From Streptococcus hillyeri (lineage in GTDB: Bacteria; Bacillota; Bacilli; Lactobacillales; Streptococcaceae): DNA of 33,942 nt. A model generated the notes under the pieces. It was not told where the DNA came from and ran no database searches. It worked only from the letters and a program-made list of their open reading frames with translations. This document shows, in pieces, positions 21,047 through 29,393 of this stretch. The stretch lies in contig NZ_RCVM01000020.1 of NCBI RefSeq assembly GCF_003686955.1, positions 1-33,942 on the forward strand, given 5' to 3'. A program made the position numbers and the translations under genes. Within the stretch, counting starts at the first letter, position 1. The number at the start of each line of letters is the position of its first letter.

Positions 21047-22366
21047 ATGTTTAAAATAAAGAAAGTCGCTGACTTAAAGAGAAATTATATTATTTCAACT
21101 AGCAAATTAAAGATAGCTCATTGGTCAATATTAGGCTTCTCTACTTGTATTATGCTTACTATTATTGCAAATATTAGAGCTCCTGACCTTATTAAAATCC
21201 CTTTATTTATTCTAGCAGGATTTGTCATATACAAATTTCATCGTCAATTAAAATATTTTAGATATCATTTGGATTATTACCTAATTATCAGAGAAAGCTT
21301 ATTGTATGTATTACATACAAACCACCTTTATACAACATATAAAGATAGCTCAGGATATGAAAGAATCTCTAGAAGTGCAATCTTGCAATACGAGCTAGAC
21401 AAACAAAAAGGGCATATTCTTATCAAAGCTCTGATTACTGGTGATGAATTTAGCAAAAAGGTACAATCACTTGATGATGTCCTTGCCGGAGTACTCGAAC
21501 TGGAACTAGAAGAAAAAATTATTCGTCCTAATTTTGTGGAATATCATTTCTATTACAAGAAACCTGATAGGTTAGTTCTTCAATCTCACAACCAGAAGCA
21601 AGAAATTGATAACCTTAATATAGATTTAGGATATGGTGTGAATTATAATCCTGTCAAGTGCCCTCATATTCTAGTTGCTGGTGGTACTGGAAGTGGAAAA
21701 TCTGTTTTCATATCTTTCTTGATTTTAGAACTTCTCAAACGGCAATCAACTGTCTATATAGCAGACCCTAAAAATTCTGACCTAGGTAGCTTATCATATT
21801 ATTTCGGAGAAAAGTATGTAGCAACAACTCCGAACAATATCGCTCGTATTGTCCGTTTAGTAGTTGAAGAAATGCAAGAACGATATCAATATATGCGGGA
21901 CAACTTTCAATACGGCTCAAATTTTACCAACCATGATTTTAAACCACTATGGCTTATCTTCGATGAAATGGGAGCATTTCAAGCTTCAGGAACAGATAAA
22001 AAATCAAAAGAAATTATTGTTGAAGTTATGGATGGCATTAAACAAATTATTCTACTAGGGAGACAATCAGGCATATTTATCCTTTTGTCAGCTCAACAAA
22101 TGAGAGCCGAAACCCTAAATACCGACCTTAGAGATAACTTGGGATTGAGAATTGCTCTTGGCGCTAATTCTAGTGAGGGCTACCGCATGGTCTTTGGTTC
22201 AGCTACTCCTGATAAGTTAAAACCTATCGAAGAAAAAGGGGCAGGTTATCTTTATATGCAAGGTTCAGGCAAGGAGACAGCACAATACTGGGAAAGTCCT
22301 TATCTTGATACTACTCAATTTGACTTTATCAAAGAATTACAACTTTATTTAACAGAAACAAACTAA
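21047..22366 (+). CDS. tcpA: TcpA/FtsK-like DNA translocase (coupling protein)
   Basis: A 439-aa membrane-anchored ATPase. Two N-terminal hydrophobic segments (about residues 25-65; WSILGFSTCIMLTIIA and IPLFILAGFVIY) precede an FtsK/SpoIIIE-type domain. Walker A is VAGGTGSGKS near 215 and Walker B WLIFDEMGAF near 308, followed by ILLSAQQMRAETL and NLGLRIALG motor segments. Such proteins bring the relaxase-DNA complex to a conjugation channel in Gram-positive ICEs and IMEs. It follows the EEP gene by 20 nt and probably shares its transcript. The size fits the compact TcpA proteins of streptococcal IMEs. Confidence 0.87.
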   Translation: MFKIKKVADLKRNYIISTSKLKIAHWSILGFSTCIMLTIIANIRAPDLIKIPLFILAGFVIYKFHRQLKYFRYHLDYYLIIRESLLYVLHTNHLYTTYKDSSGYERISRSAILQYELDKQKGHILIKALITGDEFSKKVQSLDDVLAGVLELELEEKIIRPNFVEYHFYYKKPDRLVLQSHNQKQEIDNLNIDLGYGVNYNPVKCPHILVAGGTGSGKSVFISFLILELLKRQSTVYIADPKNSDLGSLSYYFGEKYVATTPNNIARIVRLVVEEMQERYQYMRDNFQYGSNFTNHDFKPLWLIFDEMGAFQASGTDKKSKEIIVEVMDGIKQIILLGRQSGIFILLSAQQMRAETLNTDLRDNLGLRIALGANSSEGYRMVFGSATPDKLKPIEEKGAGYLYMQGSGKETAQYWESPYLDTTQFDFIKELQLYLTETN

Positions 22367-22370
22367 TTAC

Positions 22371-22439
22371 AACGGATGTTGTTGCTTAAATTCGCTAGAT
22401 TTTCAGCAACAATATCTGTTCCTCATCGCTCTGCGATGA
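22371..22439. other. Two adjacent hairpins, possible origin or processing site
   Basis: A 16-bp imperfect stem (AACGGATGTTGTTGCT with AGCAACAATATCTGTT, 14 of 16 matched, 18-nt loop) is followed at once by a perfect 7-bp stem (TCATCGC, TCT, GCGATGA). The word CATCGCTCTGC in the second hairpin recurs inverted near 24012-24022, upstream of rep. There is no T tract, so a terminator is less likely. Confidence 0.4.
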
Positions 22440-22455
22440 TAGAAAAGAGGTACAC

Positions 22456-22770
22456 ATGAAATTAAATGATTTTCTTAAAGCAGAATTGTTAGGTAGCCGT
22501 TTTGTAGCCGTAAAGGGATACAGTGAGGTTCTAGACCGTGAGACTGGAAAACCAACTGCTCTTCGGTTGAATGTTTCCATCCAAGATGAGACCTCAGATT
22601 TCTTCATGGAAATGATACAAGTCAAGGTTAATACTCTCACGCCTACTGTTTCTGTTCAAGAAATGGCAAACAACAAGACTTGTCCTGTTGCACTTAAAGA
22701 TTTGAATGTTGGACAATTCAATGGCAATCTTTGGTTTGCTTGCTCTGATATCTTACCTGTAACAAAATAG
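22456..22770 (+). CDS. Small conserved-type element protein of unknown function
   Basis: A 104-aa soluble protein starting MKLNDFLKAELLGSRFVAV. Hydrophobic and polar residues alternate (TALRLNVSIQDE, FMEMIQVKVNTL), suggesting a beta-rich, perhaps OB-like fold. AAAGAGG precedes the ATG. It lies between the coupling protein and the cargo in a position where ICEs and IMEs often encode small accessory transfer proteins of about this length. I do not recognise the family and assign no function. Confidence 0.65.
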   Translation: MKLNDFLKAELLGSRFVAVKGYSEVLDRETGKPTALRLNVSIQDETSDFFMEMIQVKVNTLTPTVSVQEMANNKTCPVALKDLNVGQFNGNLWFACSDILPVTK

Positions 22771-22811
22771 TTATGTTAAAATATGACAAAAACATATAAA
22801 GGAGTTTTACA

Positions 22812-23201
22812 ATGCAAATTTTTAGCTACGATGATTTTAAAAATGAAAAGGGGATTATATCATTTTCTGAAGCGGAACAAATCTATTCTAATCTTCTTAA
22901 TTCCTCTAATCAGCTTGATAAAGAATTTCAAGAAGAATGGACAACATTTATACTACTCTGCGTAGAGTATGCCTCTGCACGTGGCAAATGGCTCACACTC
23001 TCAAGAGAAGAAAAACTTGCCAATGATGAAGCAAGAACTGTTACTCATAATAAGGTGATTTATCAACTAAAACTCTTAAAAGGTTTGGCAAATGAACAGG
23101 GTAATGATGTTTCTTGGTTTGAAAAATTTAACGATGATAGAAAACGCATTGGAGACTTTGCTTGCTTTGTGGCTTATATCTATGCCTTAAATGCTCGATA
23201 A
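22812..23201 (+). CDS. Hypothetical 129-aa protein
   Basis: An acidic, mostly helical-looking soluble protein starting MQIFSYDDFKNEKGIISFSE, with a Lys-rich stretch in the last half (VIYQLKLLKGLAN). AAAGGAG lies 7 nt before the ATG. Its end overlaps the first possible start of the phosphatase gene at 23191, so the two are translated together. It is not recognised. The coupling to the phosphatase suggests a shared role as cargo. Confidence 0.65.
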   Translation: MQIFSYDDFKNEKGIISFSEAEQIYSNLLNSSNQLDKEFQEEWTTFILLCVEYASARGKWLTLSREEKLANDEARTVTHNKVIYQLKLLKGLANEQGNDVSWFEKFNDDRKRIGDFACFVAYIYALNAR

Positions 23202-23217
23202 ACAATTAGATGACATT

Positions 23218-23949
23218 ATGGCTATTTATTACTCTATGTCCGATATTCATGGATATTTTAATGAATTTGTTGAGAGCCTTTCAAAAATAGATTTATCTGA
23301 TAAGGATAATCGACTTATACTACTTGGAGACTATATTGATAACGGTTCTCAATCTTTTCAAGTCATTTCTAAAATAATTGAACTTGAAAAGATTCATCCA
23401 AAACAAATTATTACGCTTTTTGGAAATCATGAAGAATGGTTTTATGATTGGTTGATTTTAGAAAAACCTACTGCTTCTGCATATGGTGAAACAATACAAA
23501 GTTTCTTTTCTACAGAGGAATTAAACAAACTCTTAACTTTTAATCCTAATAATTTTGAAACCACCATAAGAAATGAAATTAGAAATAATACTAAGTTTAT
23601 TCCATTCATAAATTGGTTTCAAAAACGATATGAGGATAGTCGCTATTTTGAAACAGAAAATCAAATTTTTGTCCATGCTGGTATTGATGAAGAAGCAGGT
23701 GAATTATGGAAAGTGTTAACAGATACTAAAATATTCACAAATAAATTTCCTCTTACCACTGGTAAATTCTATAAAGATATTATTTCAGGTCACATTTATT
23801 CTTGTGAAGTAGCAAATGACCCAACCTATCTTGGAAAAATCTATTATGACCAAAAAAGCCATTATTTTATTGATGGTTTTGTAAGTCAAAGCAAAACTAT
23901 ACCTGTTTTGGCATTTGATATTACTACCAAGAAATATTACTTTCTATGA
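23218..23949 (+). CDS. PPP-type metallophosphatase (calcineurin-like)
   Basis: A 243-aa phosphatase with the metal-binding motifs in order: SDIHGY (residues 8-13), GDYIDNG near 37-43 and GNHEEW near 66-71. A His follows in FVHAGID near 153, and the last metal-ligand His is in the ISGHIY segment near 193. These match bacterial PPP-family protein phosphatases or diadenosine tetraphosphatase-like enzymes. I prefer the ATG at 23218. An upstream ATG at 23191 overlaps the previous gene; neither has a strong ribosome binding site. As cargo on a mobile element it might act on phosphoproteins or nucleotide signals of the host. Confidence 0.8.
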   Translation: MAIYYSMSDIHGYFNEFVESLSKIDLSDKDNRLILLGDYIDNGSQSFQVISKIIELEKIHPKQIITLFGNHEEWFYDWLILEKPTASAYGETIQSFFSTEELNKLLTFNPNNFETTIRNEIRNNTKFIPFINWFQKRYEDSRYFETENQIFVHAGIDEEAGELWKVLTDTKIFTNKFPLTTGKFYKDIISGHIYSCEVANDPTYLGKIYYDQKSHYFIDGFVSQSKTIPVLAFDITTKKYYFL

Positions 23950-23955
23950 CTTCTA

Positions 23956-24066
23956 ATCATGTACCTAGGCAAAACTGCCGACTGGAGGTCGGCAAGCTGG
24001 AAGCGTGTTTAGCAGAGCGATGCTGAGGATCACATGATAGAAGTAGGGGGAGCAAAGCTCCTCCTA
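23956..24066. other. Hairpin-rich region before rep, candidate oriT or double-strand origin
   Basis: A 177-bp gap before the rep gene contains a perfect 7-bp hairpin (TGCCGAC, TGGAG, GTCGGCA; 23976-23994). Around it ATCATGT (23956-23962) pairs with ACATGAT (24032-24038). A 10-bp hairpin (TAGGGGGAGC, AAA, GCTCCTCCTA; 24044-24066) follows. HUH initiators nick at such structures, usually close to their own gene. The last hairpin could also end the preceding operon, as TTTATTTATT follows. Confidence 0.45.
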
Positions 24067-24126
24067 GTTTATTTATTATATAGACAATCTTTTGGCGAAA
24101 AGCAAAGTTAAAAGGAACTATTTTTT

Positions 24127-24914
24127 ATGACTTCATATAATAAAAAATAGTCCGCACTTCTTCTTATATTGAAATTTGGGAATATGAAAAGCCAATATTT
24201 TCAAAGGGAAAATCAATTTTAGATACTAATGCTGAAAACAAGGAAAAATCAAAACGCAGAACATTTGACGAACTAACACCAGAAGAACAAGAACAACGTC
24301 TTGAACGCATGAAGAAAACTCGCTTAGAAGCAAAGTGGAATTTACTCCGTCTAGTCGATTGTAATTTTGATGATACGACTTCTTTTCTCACATTAACCAC
24401 TAAAGAAAATATCAGCGATAGAAACCATTTCAAAGACTTACTCAAAACCTTTATTAAACGCTTTAATTATCACATATTTAAGACTAAGAAAAGCCAATTG
24501 AGATATATAGCAGTATTAGAAAAACAAAAACGTGGGGCATGGCATGCTCATATTCTGCTTTTCAGCGTTCCTTGTGTTCCACACCGTCAACTCTTGGAAC
24601 TTTGGGGATATGGAGCAGTACGGATAAATAAAGTTGATGTCGATAGCAAAGAAAACCGCGGTCGATATGTTACCAAATATTTTGAAAAAGGTATCGGACA
24701 GGAGCTATTGGAAAACTTTGGTAAACAAGCCTATCTATCATCACGTAATTTGAAGAAGCCTGATGAGGATAAGTTTTATACTTATGAAACTTTTGATTAT
24801 AATAACTCAACCGTCCTATATGAAACGGAATACACCAGCAAAGTCTATAAAGACGGACAGTATTTCGATAATTACGTTACCTACAAAAAGATAAAGTTAG
24901 ATACAAAGGAGTAA
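24127..24914 (+). CDS. HUH rolling-circle Rep/relaxase-like initiator, frame interrupted at an A6 tract
   Basis: The continuous frame starts only at an internal ATG (24309, 201 aa). The same frame is open upstream to 24147 with protein-like sequence (IVRTSSYIEIWEYEKPI) but has no start codon. An ATG at 24127 with AAAAGGA upstream reads MTSYNKK and stops at TAG right after AAAAAA. One extra A, or a -1 shift on the A run, would give a 262-aa protein. The HUH motif is WHAHILLF, and the probable catalytic Tyr is in GRYVTKYFEKG about 48 residues later. This is the pattern of phage-type and G2P-like replication initiators, which serve as relaxases in some streptococcal IMEs. Whether the break is real, a sequencing error or programmed slippage cannot be told here. 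Confidence 0.7.
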
Positions 24915-24919
24915 GTCAC

Positions 24920-25126
24920 ATGATAGCAACCGTAAATAAGAATGACCTGATTGCCCTCGGTTTCTCTGAGGGAACTTCTAAACGAATTATCAGACAGGGG
25001 AAAGAACTTTTAATAGCAAGAGGATTTAGGGTTTATCAAAATAAGCGTATTGGAACTATCCCTGCTTCTATCGCTACTGAATTACTTGGTTTTGATGTCC
25101 AAAATAGCTCTCTTTCTAGGGGGTAA
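24920..25126 (+). CDS. xis: DUF3173-type excisionase-like protein
   Basis: A 68-aa basic protein, starting MIATVNKNDLIALGFSEGTS and continuing KRIIRQGKELLIARG. It has the winged-helix-like layout of the DUF3173 family, small proteins found directly before tyrosine integrases. It lies 3 nt before the integrase gene and 5 nt after rep, forming a tight unit. The likely role is to bend the attachment site and direct the integrase towards excision. The name reflects position and family, not a test. Confidence 0.75.
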   Translation: MIATVNKNDLIALGFSEGTSKRIIRQGKELLIARGFRVYQNKRIGTIPASIATELLGFDVQNSSLSRG

Positions 25127-25129
25127 TAT

Positions 25130-26263
25130 ATGGCAATTAGAAAAGATAAAGACGGCGGTTGGATAGTTGATATTAGCAATGGTTTTGACCCAATAACACT
25201 TAAGCAACGTAGAATAGTCAGAAAGGGCTATAAGACCAAGAAAGAGGCTACTGAAGCAGAACACTACCTAAGAAGTGTAGAGCTCAAAGAACGCTTCTAT
25301 GGGGCTAAAATTACCCTTTCAATGCTCTATGAACTGCTAAAAGAAGAAGATAATATAAATCATCGAAAAGTTAGCTATATCAACACACAAGAAAATAACT
25401 ATAACAAACACATAAAAGGTTATTTTTCAAAGGTTGATAATGTCGCAAAACTAACCTATGAAGATATTTACCAGTTCAGAGAACATCTTAGGCGAAAAGT
25501 TGCCCAAAATTCTGATAATCCTTTAAGCACAAATACTATCAACAAAATCATGATTTTGCTTAAAAAGATTTTTGACGTCGGCTTGCGAAAAGGTTATTAC
25601 ACTACAAATCCAGTAAAGCTACTAAAAAAATTGCCTGTTGAAAAGATTAAAATGCAGTTTTGGACGGTCAAAGAATTCCAGCAGTTTCTAACACTGTTTG
25701 AACAAGAAGAATATAATATAAAATTACTCTTTACTGTTCTATTCTTCACAGGGTTAAGACTTGGGGAAGCACTTGCACTAACATGGAAAGACATCGACTT
25801 TTCAAGCGATATAATTCATATCACAAAATCTGTTTATGTCAATAAGGGGATTAGCCACATCAGCACAACAAAAACTAAAGCAGGAACAAGAAGAATTGTT
25901 ATCAATAAAAAATTAAGCCAAGAACTACAACATTGGCAAGAGCACCAAAAACATCTGTTAGAGAAATTTACTAGTGATAGCTTGACCCTACAAGTGTTTC
26001 AAAGTAGCCCTATCACAATTACAAAAAATACTGTTGAAAAGCAATACAAGAAAATTCTTGAGCGTGATAACACACTTAAAAAAATACGCATACACGATTT
26101 TAGACACTCCCATGCTTCCCTACTGATTAACCAAGGGGAAGATTATCTAGTTGTAAAAGAACGGCTAGGACATGCTTCTATCACGACTACAATTGATACC
26201 TATTCTCATTTATACCCTAGTAAGCAGAAAGATTTGGCTGATAAACTAGATGATTTGTTATAA
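25130..26263 (+). CDS. int: Tyrosine-type site-specific integrase
   Basis: A 377-aa tyrosine recombinase with three parts. An N-terminal arm-binding domain covers about residues 1-60 (DGGWIVDIS...QRRIVRKGYKTKKEA), a SAM-like core-binding domain about 65-165, and a catalytic domain 170-377. The catalytic residues are the Arg in FTGLRLGEALALTW, a Lys in the TKTKAGTRR hairpin, HDFRHSHASLL with the HxxR pair, the His in RLGHASITTT, and the nucleophile Tyr in IDTYSHLYP. It is the last gene of the element, about 137 bp from the core at 26400. It is expected to recombine the element at CAAAATCC, normally in a tRNA-Leu gene. Confidence 0.95.
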   Translation: MAIRKDKDGGWIVDISNGFDPITLKQRRIVRKGYKTKKEATEAEHYLRSVELKERFYGAKITLSMLYELLKEEDNINHRKVSYINTQENNYNKHIKGYFSKVDNVAKLTYEDIYQFREHLRRKVAQNSDNPLSTNTINKIMILLKKIFDVGLRKGYYTTNPVKLLKKLPVEKIKMQFWTVKEFQQFLTLFEQEEYNIKLLFTVLFFTGLRLGEALALTWKDIDFSSDIIHITKSVYVNKGISHISTTKTKAGTRRIVINKKLSQELQHWQEHQKHLLEKFTSDSLTLQVFQSSPITITKNTVEKQYKKILERDNTLKKIRIHDFRHSHASLLINQGEDYLVVKERLGHASITTTIDTYSHLYPSKQKDLADKLDDLL

Positions 26264-26265
26264 GA

Positions 26266-26284
26266 TTAGTAATTTTTAGTAATT
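26266..26284 (+). repeat. Candidate integrase arm-type site, right
   Basis: TTAGTAATTTTTAGTAATT lies just after the integrase stop codon. It consists of two tandem TTAGTAATT words and matches the site at 18988-19007 near the other end. Confidence 0.4.
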
Positions 26285-26312
26285 CACACAAACAGCAAAT
26301 AGAGAAAAAACA

Positions 26313-26342
26313 AAAAGACAAGGCTTAGAAACCTTGTCTTTT
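26313..26342 (+). terminator. Intrinsic terminator after the integrase
   Basis: A perfect 11-bp stem (AAAAGACAAGG with CCTTGTCTTTT) with an 8-nt loop ends the plus-strand operon, just before the tRNA fragment at the element end. Confidence 0.85.
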
Positions 26343-26357
26343 CAATATTTTTAACTA

Positions 26358-26407
26358 TACCGGCGGCCGGGGTCGAACCGGCACGTCCTTGCGGACACTG
26401 GATTTTG
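26358..26407 (-). other. 3' half of a tRNA-Leu (CAA) carried on the element end (attachment site)
   Basis: On the minus strand the sequence starts with the anticodon-loop bases CAAAATCC, then AG. It continues with a variable-arm hairpin (GTCC-GCAA-GGAC), a T arm (GCCGG, TTCGACC, CCGGC), the acceptor strand CGCCGGT and A. This is the 3' half of a long-variable-arm tRNA, tRNA-Leu with anticodon CAA. No 5' half lies next to it: adhesin sequence takes its place. The fragment would rebuild an intact tRNA if the element inserted at a tRNA-Leu gene. Confidence 0.8.
26400..26407 (-). repeat. Attachment core, element end next to the integrase
   Basis: CAAAATCC on the minus strand, identical to 18886-18893. 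It lies within adhesin codons Gln-Asn-Pro on one side and begins the tRNA-Leu fragment on the other. Confidence 0.8.
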
Positions 26408-29326
26408 TGTATAGTGTGCATGTTGATTTTTCCCATCATTGACGATATCAATTAGATTTACAGTATCTTTTCGATAATAGTACATCCCCTGTGAATCCTC
26501 AATGAAATTACGTGAAATATCTTCATATTTTGGAACAGTTTGACCATACTCCAAAGTAAAGTGTGTATCTTGTGAATCTGCCAGTTCCCCACCATTGGCA
26601 TCTAAGATAATATTATATTTTATTTTTCTAAATCCAGGATAAATAGCGAGATCATGGTCAGGCATATTGCTATCCCACTCAAACTCTTGTGTCAATGTCT
26701 GATCTTTGTACCATTTCCCATCCCACTCATAGCCGTTCAAATGTGGTTTAGGCTTGACTACTGTCGTATCTGGTCGATAAGCAAGCAAGCTTGCTTCGTA
26801 TAATACCTTTTTGTCATCAAAATCTTTTAACGGAGCATTCGTATCTGGATATCTAAACTTTAGATTGAATTCTTTTCTTTGATAACGAATATGCAAGTCA
26901 TATTGACTAGAAATATAGTTATACCACCTATAATTATAATAATCATATTGCCTGCTGTAGCCAACAGTATCTACGTTACTTCCAGATTTAGTAGTTCTCC
27001 AATCATCATCCACATTTCTACGATTTGTTATATCATAGCGACGATAACTGTGGACATTAAACCCATTATATTTTTCTGAAAAGGTAAATAGAGTCGAGAT
27101 TTCGCTAGAAGAACCTGTATCATCATGATTTCCAATATCAGGATAGGTACCATCTGCCTTTTGTTTATAAAAATAAATTGTCTTTGCTTTTTTATCAGTT
27201 GATTTAAATAAACGTATTTCTTGGCTTATTGATGGAAAAGCTTGAATTCTAGGATAAGTTCCCTCTGGTAAGACAAACTCACCTAAATAGGTCATCCCTC
27301 TGTCACTAACATTGCCGTATTGGTTATACTCATAGTAGCGCCACGTATTAGTTCCACTATCTTTCCAAGTATATCCATTATTCTCTAATGATGTTCCATA
27401 TAATCCAGTCATAGTAGTTAAATTTCTACTAGTAAACCATCTACTATCATTTGCTCCAATAGTAGTAGGACTATCATAAAATCTCATGGTAATTAAGCGC
27501 CTATTGAAATAGACATTCAGTACAGAGGAGCCATCTGCCTTAACTGTTGTCGAAGTCTCTCCACGATCTTGTGTATATTCAAATCCTGCCGATACAAAAC
27601 CTGTGACATTAGCCCCAGATATATCACTCTGACTGGGTGCAACCCGAGTACCAACTTGTGCTGAGGTAACATACCGTTGACCTGCATAATCATAATTTTT
27701 ATCTTCTGGTCTTGCATCTTTTTTATCTGTCGAGCTCTGCAACCAATACACAATTGTGTAACTTGCTTTGTCTGGATTCCATTTCGCATATAACTGTGTA
27801 TCCGCAGTCAATGGTTGAGCAAAGTTAAATTTAGATCCTATAAACTCTTTATTAGAATACCAACCATCAAAGGTATAACCATAACGTTCAGGATCCGTTG
27901 GTTGTGATTTACTTGCCAATTCCCCATCAATTACAAATTTAGGAGGAACATATGGAGCACCATTTGAAATACTATCTGTATCATTGACAGTATTTGTGTA
28001 AAACTCTAAACGTTTAGATTCCTTAAAGACTGGATAGATATTCGCATCCTTATCCATAGGTAATTTTGCACCTATATCAAAAATACTATCTTGGCCATTC
28101 GGAGCTAATGACCATCCAACTAAACGTTTCGTTGCTGTCGGTGGCTTGATTACTTCACTATACCTTGATAAATCTACCATTACTCCACCATCTTTAAGAG
28201 CTAGTTGATCTTTTTCAAGAATAATTGTCCCAGCTTCATCATCATAAACTGTAAGATAAACTATTTGATCCATACTTGGTCTAACGTAGATTATTTTACT
28301 TTCATTAACTGTTATTGACTGATCAAAGTTAACACGATTTCCCAGCGTATTGTTGCTATACTCAAACCAACCATTGAATCGTTGCTGATGCTCGGTAATC
28401 GGAATCCCCACACCATGCAGCTCTTCCCCATTTTTTATGATTTGTTCAGAAACTAATTCGCCAGAACTATTGACAAACTTATACTCTGTTCCATCATAAT
28501 TTTGAAACCTATAAGTATGCCTCGGAACTTCTTTTCCATTTTGCACAATGGCATAAATAGAGAAGGAGTCTGTCTTAAAGGCAATATCACTATCGGTATT
28601 TTTGGTTTCTTTAGTTGCCTTTGATTTTAAAATTTCTGTCTGTCCGTCATCTTTGAAATGGACAATTTTCAAATCTTCATCCTTGGCATCTAACTTTTCG
28701 TCATATGACACTTCAACTTTTACGGAAGCTTGCGGTTCCACTTCTTGGTCATCAACCAGCAATCGAATATCATATAGCCTCAACAGTTGAATTTCTTCTT
28801 CTTGACGAGCAACCTTATCAAGAACTTTTTCCTTATAGCCATGATACTCAGCTTCTTGTTCTTTAATTTCTTGTGCATCCAACTGAACGTTATCTGGTAT
28901 CTTTGCCTCTTTCGGAATACTTACTTTGACAGTGTAATCACTACCTCGATAAGTCAAAACATCATCAAAATACTTTACCGCAGCCTCTGTTTCACTAGTA
29001 GCTTCGGTCGTCGTTGCTACCTCTGTAACAATTGTCATTGACTCTGACGTTTCTACACTTCCTTCCGACTGCATCGAAACGGTTGACGTCTCAACATCGC
29101 CTAGCCCTTCTCCCTTTTCTGGAAATGTTTCTTCCGTTTCCGGAACCTCCAGTCGTATCGCAGCCTCATCAGCTTGTTTATCTGTAACTGTAATCGCTGG
29201 CAAAATCAAAAAATAGGTGGTTAGAAAAGTCGCTATAGCCAAGAGAGTCCAGGTCATACTCTTCCACTTTAGTTTATTTTCAAGCTTACCAACATAAGTC
29301 GTTACGTATTTATAAATCTTGTCCAC
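26400..29326 (-). pseudogene. 5' part of the pilus tip adhesin gene, truncated by the element
   Basis: The fragment encodes about 975 adhesin residues up to ...HYTQNP. The present frame then runs 15 codons into the element's tRNA fragment and stops at 26351. The GTG start follows GGAGG. The N-terminus has a hydrophobic signal or anchor segment (WTLLAIATFLTTYFLILPA). A Thr/Ser/Glu-rich stretch follows, then a long region of InlB-like B repeats (YGYTFDGWYSNKEF, LYAKWNPDKASY) and Tyr-rich domains. It lacks the LPXTG anchor, which is in the fragment at 17319-18893. The product, if stable, would be released or remain attached only by its N-terminal segment. It lies just after the signal peptidase gene. 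Confidence 0.85.
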
Positions 29327-29393
29327 TTTACCTCCAATCCATCATCATAATCTCATACAGCTCTCCAAAAACAGTTTTTTCTCATTATAACCT

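Larger units (their letters stand above)
18886..26399. mobile_element. 7.5-kb integrative mobilizable element inserted in the pilus adhesin gene
   Basis: The element is bounded by two copies of an 8-bp core, CAAAATCC on the minus strand (18893-18886 and 26407-26400). Deleting one core and the DNA between (7514 bp) restores the adhesin frame. The content is typical of a rolling-circle, TcpA-coupled IME: integrase and excisionase next to one end, an HUH Rep/relaxase, a coupling ATPase, and cargo genes at the other end. There is no type IV secretion gene set, so transfer would need a helper. Its DNA is more AT-rich than the sugar and ribosomal genes. The integrase end carries the 3' half of a tRNA-Leu, which points to that tRNA as the usual attachment site. 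Confidence 0.88.

Noticed and set aside
26358..26407. Functional tRNA gene
   Set aside because: Only the 3' half is present: no D arm, 5' acceptor strand or 5' anticodon stem precedes it; the upstream DNA is adhesin coding sequence.
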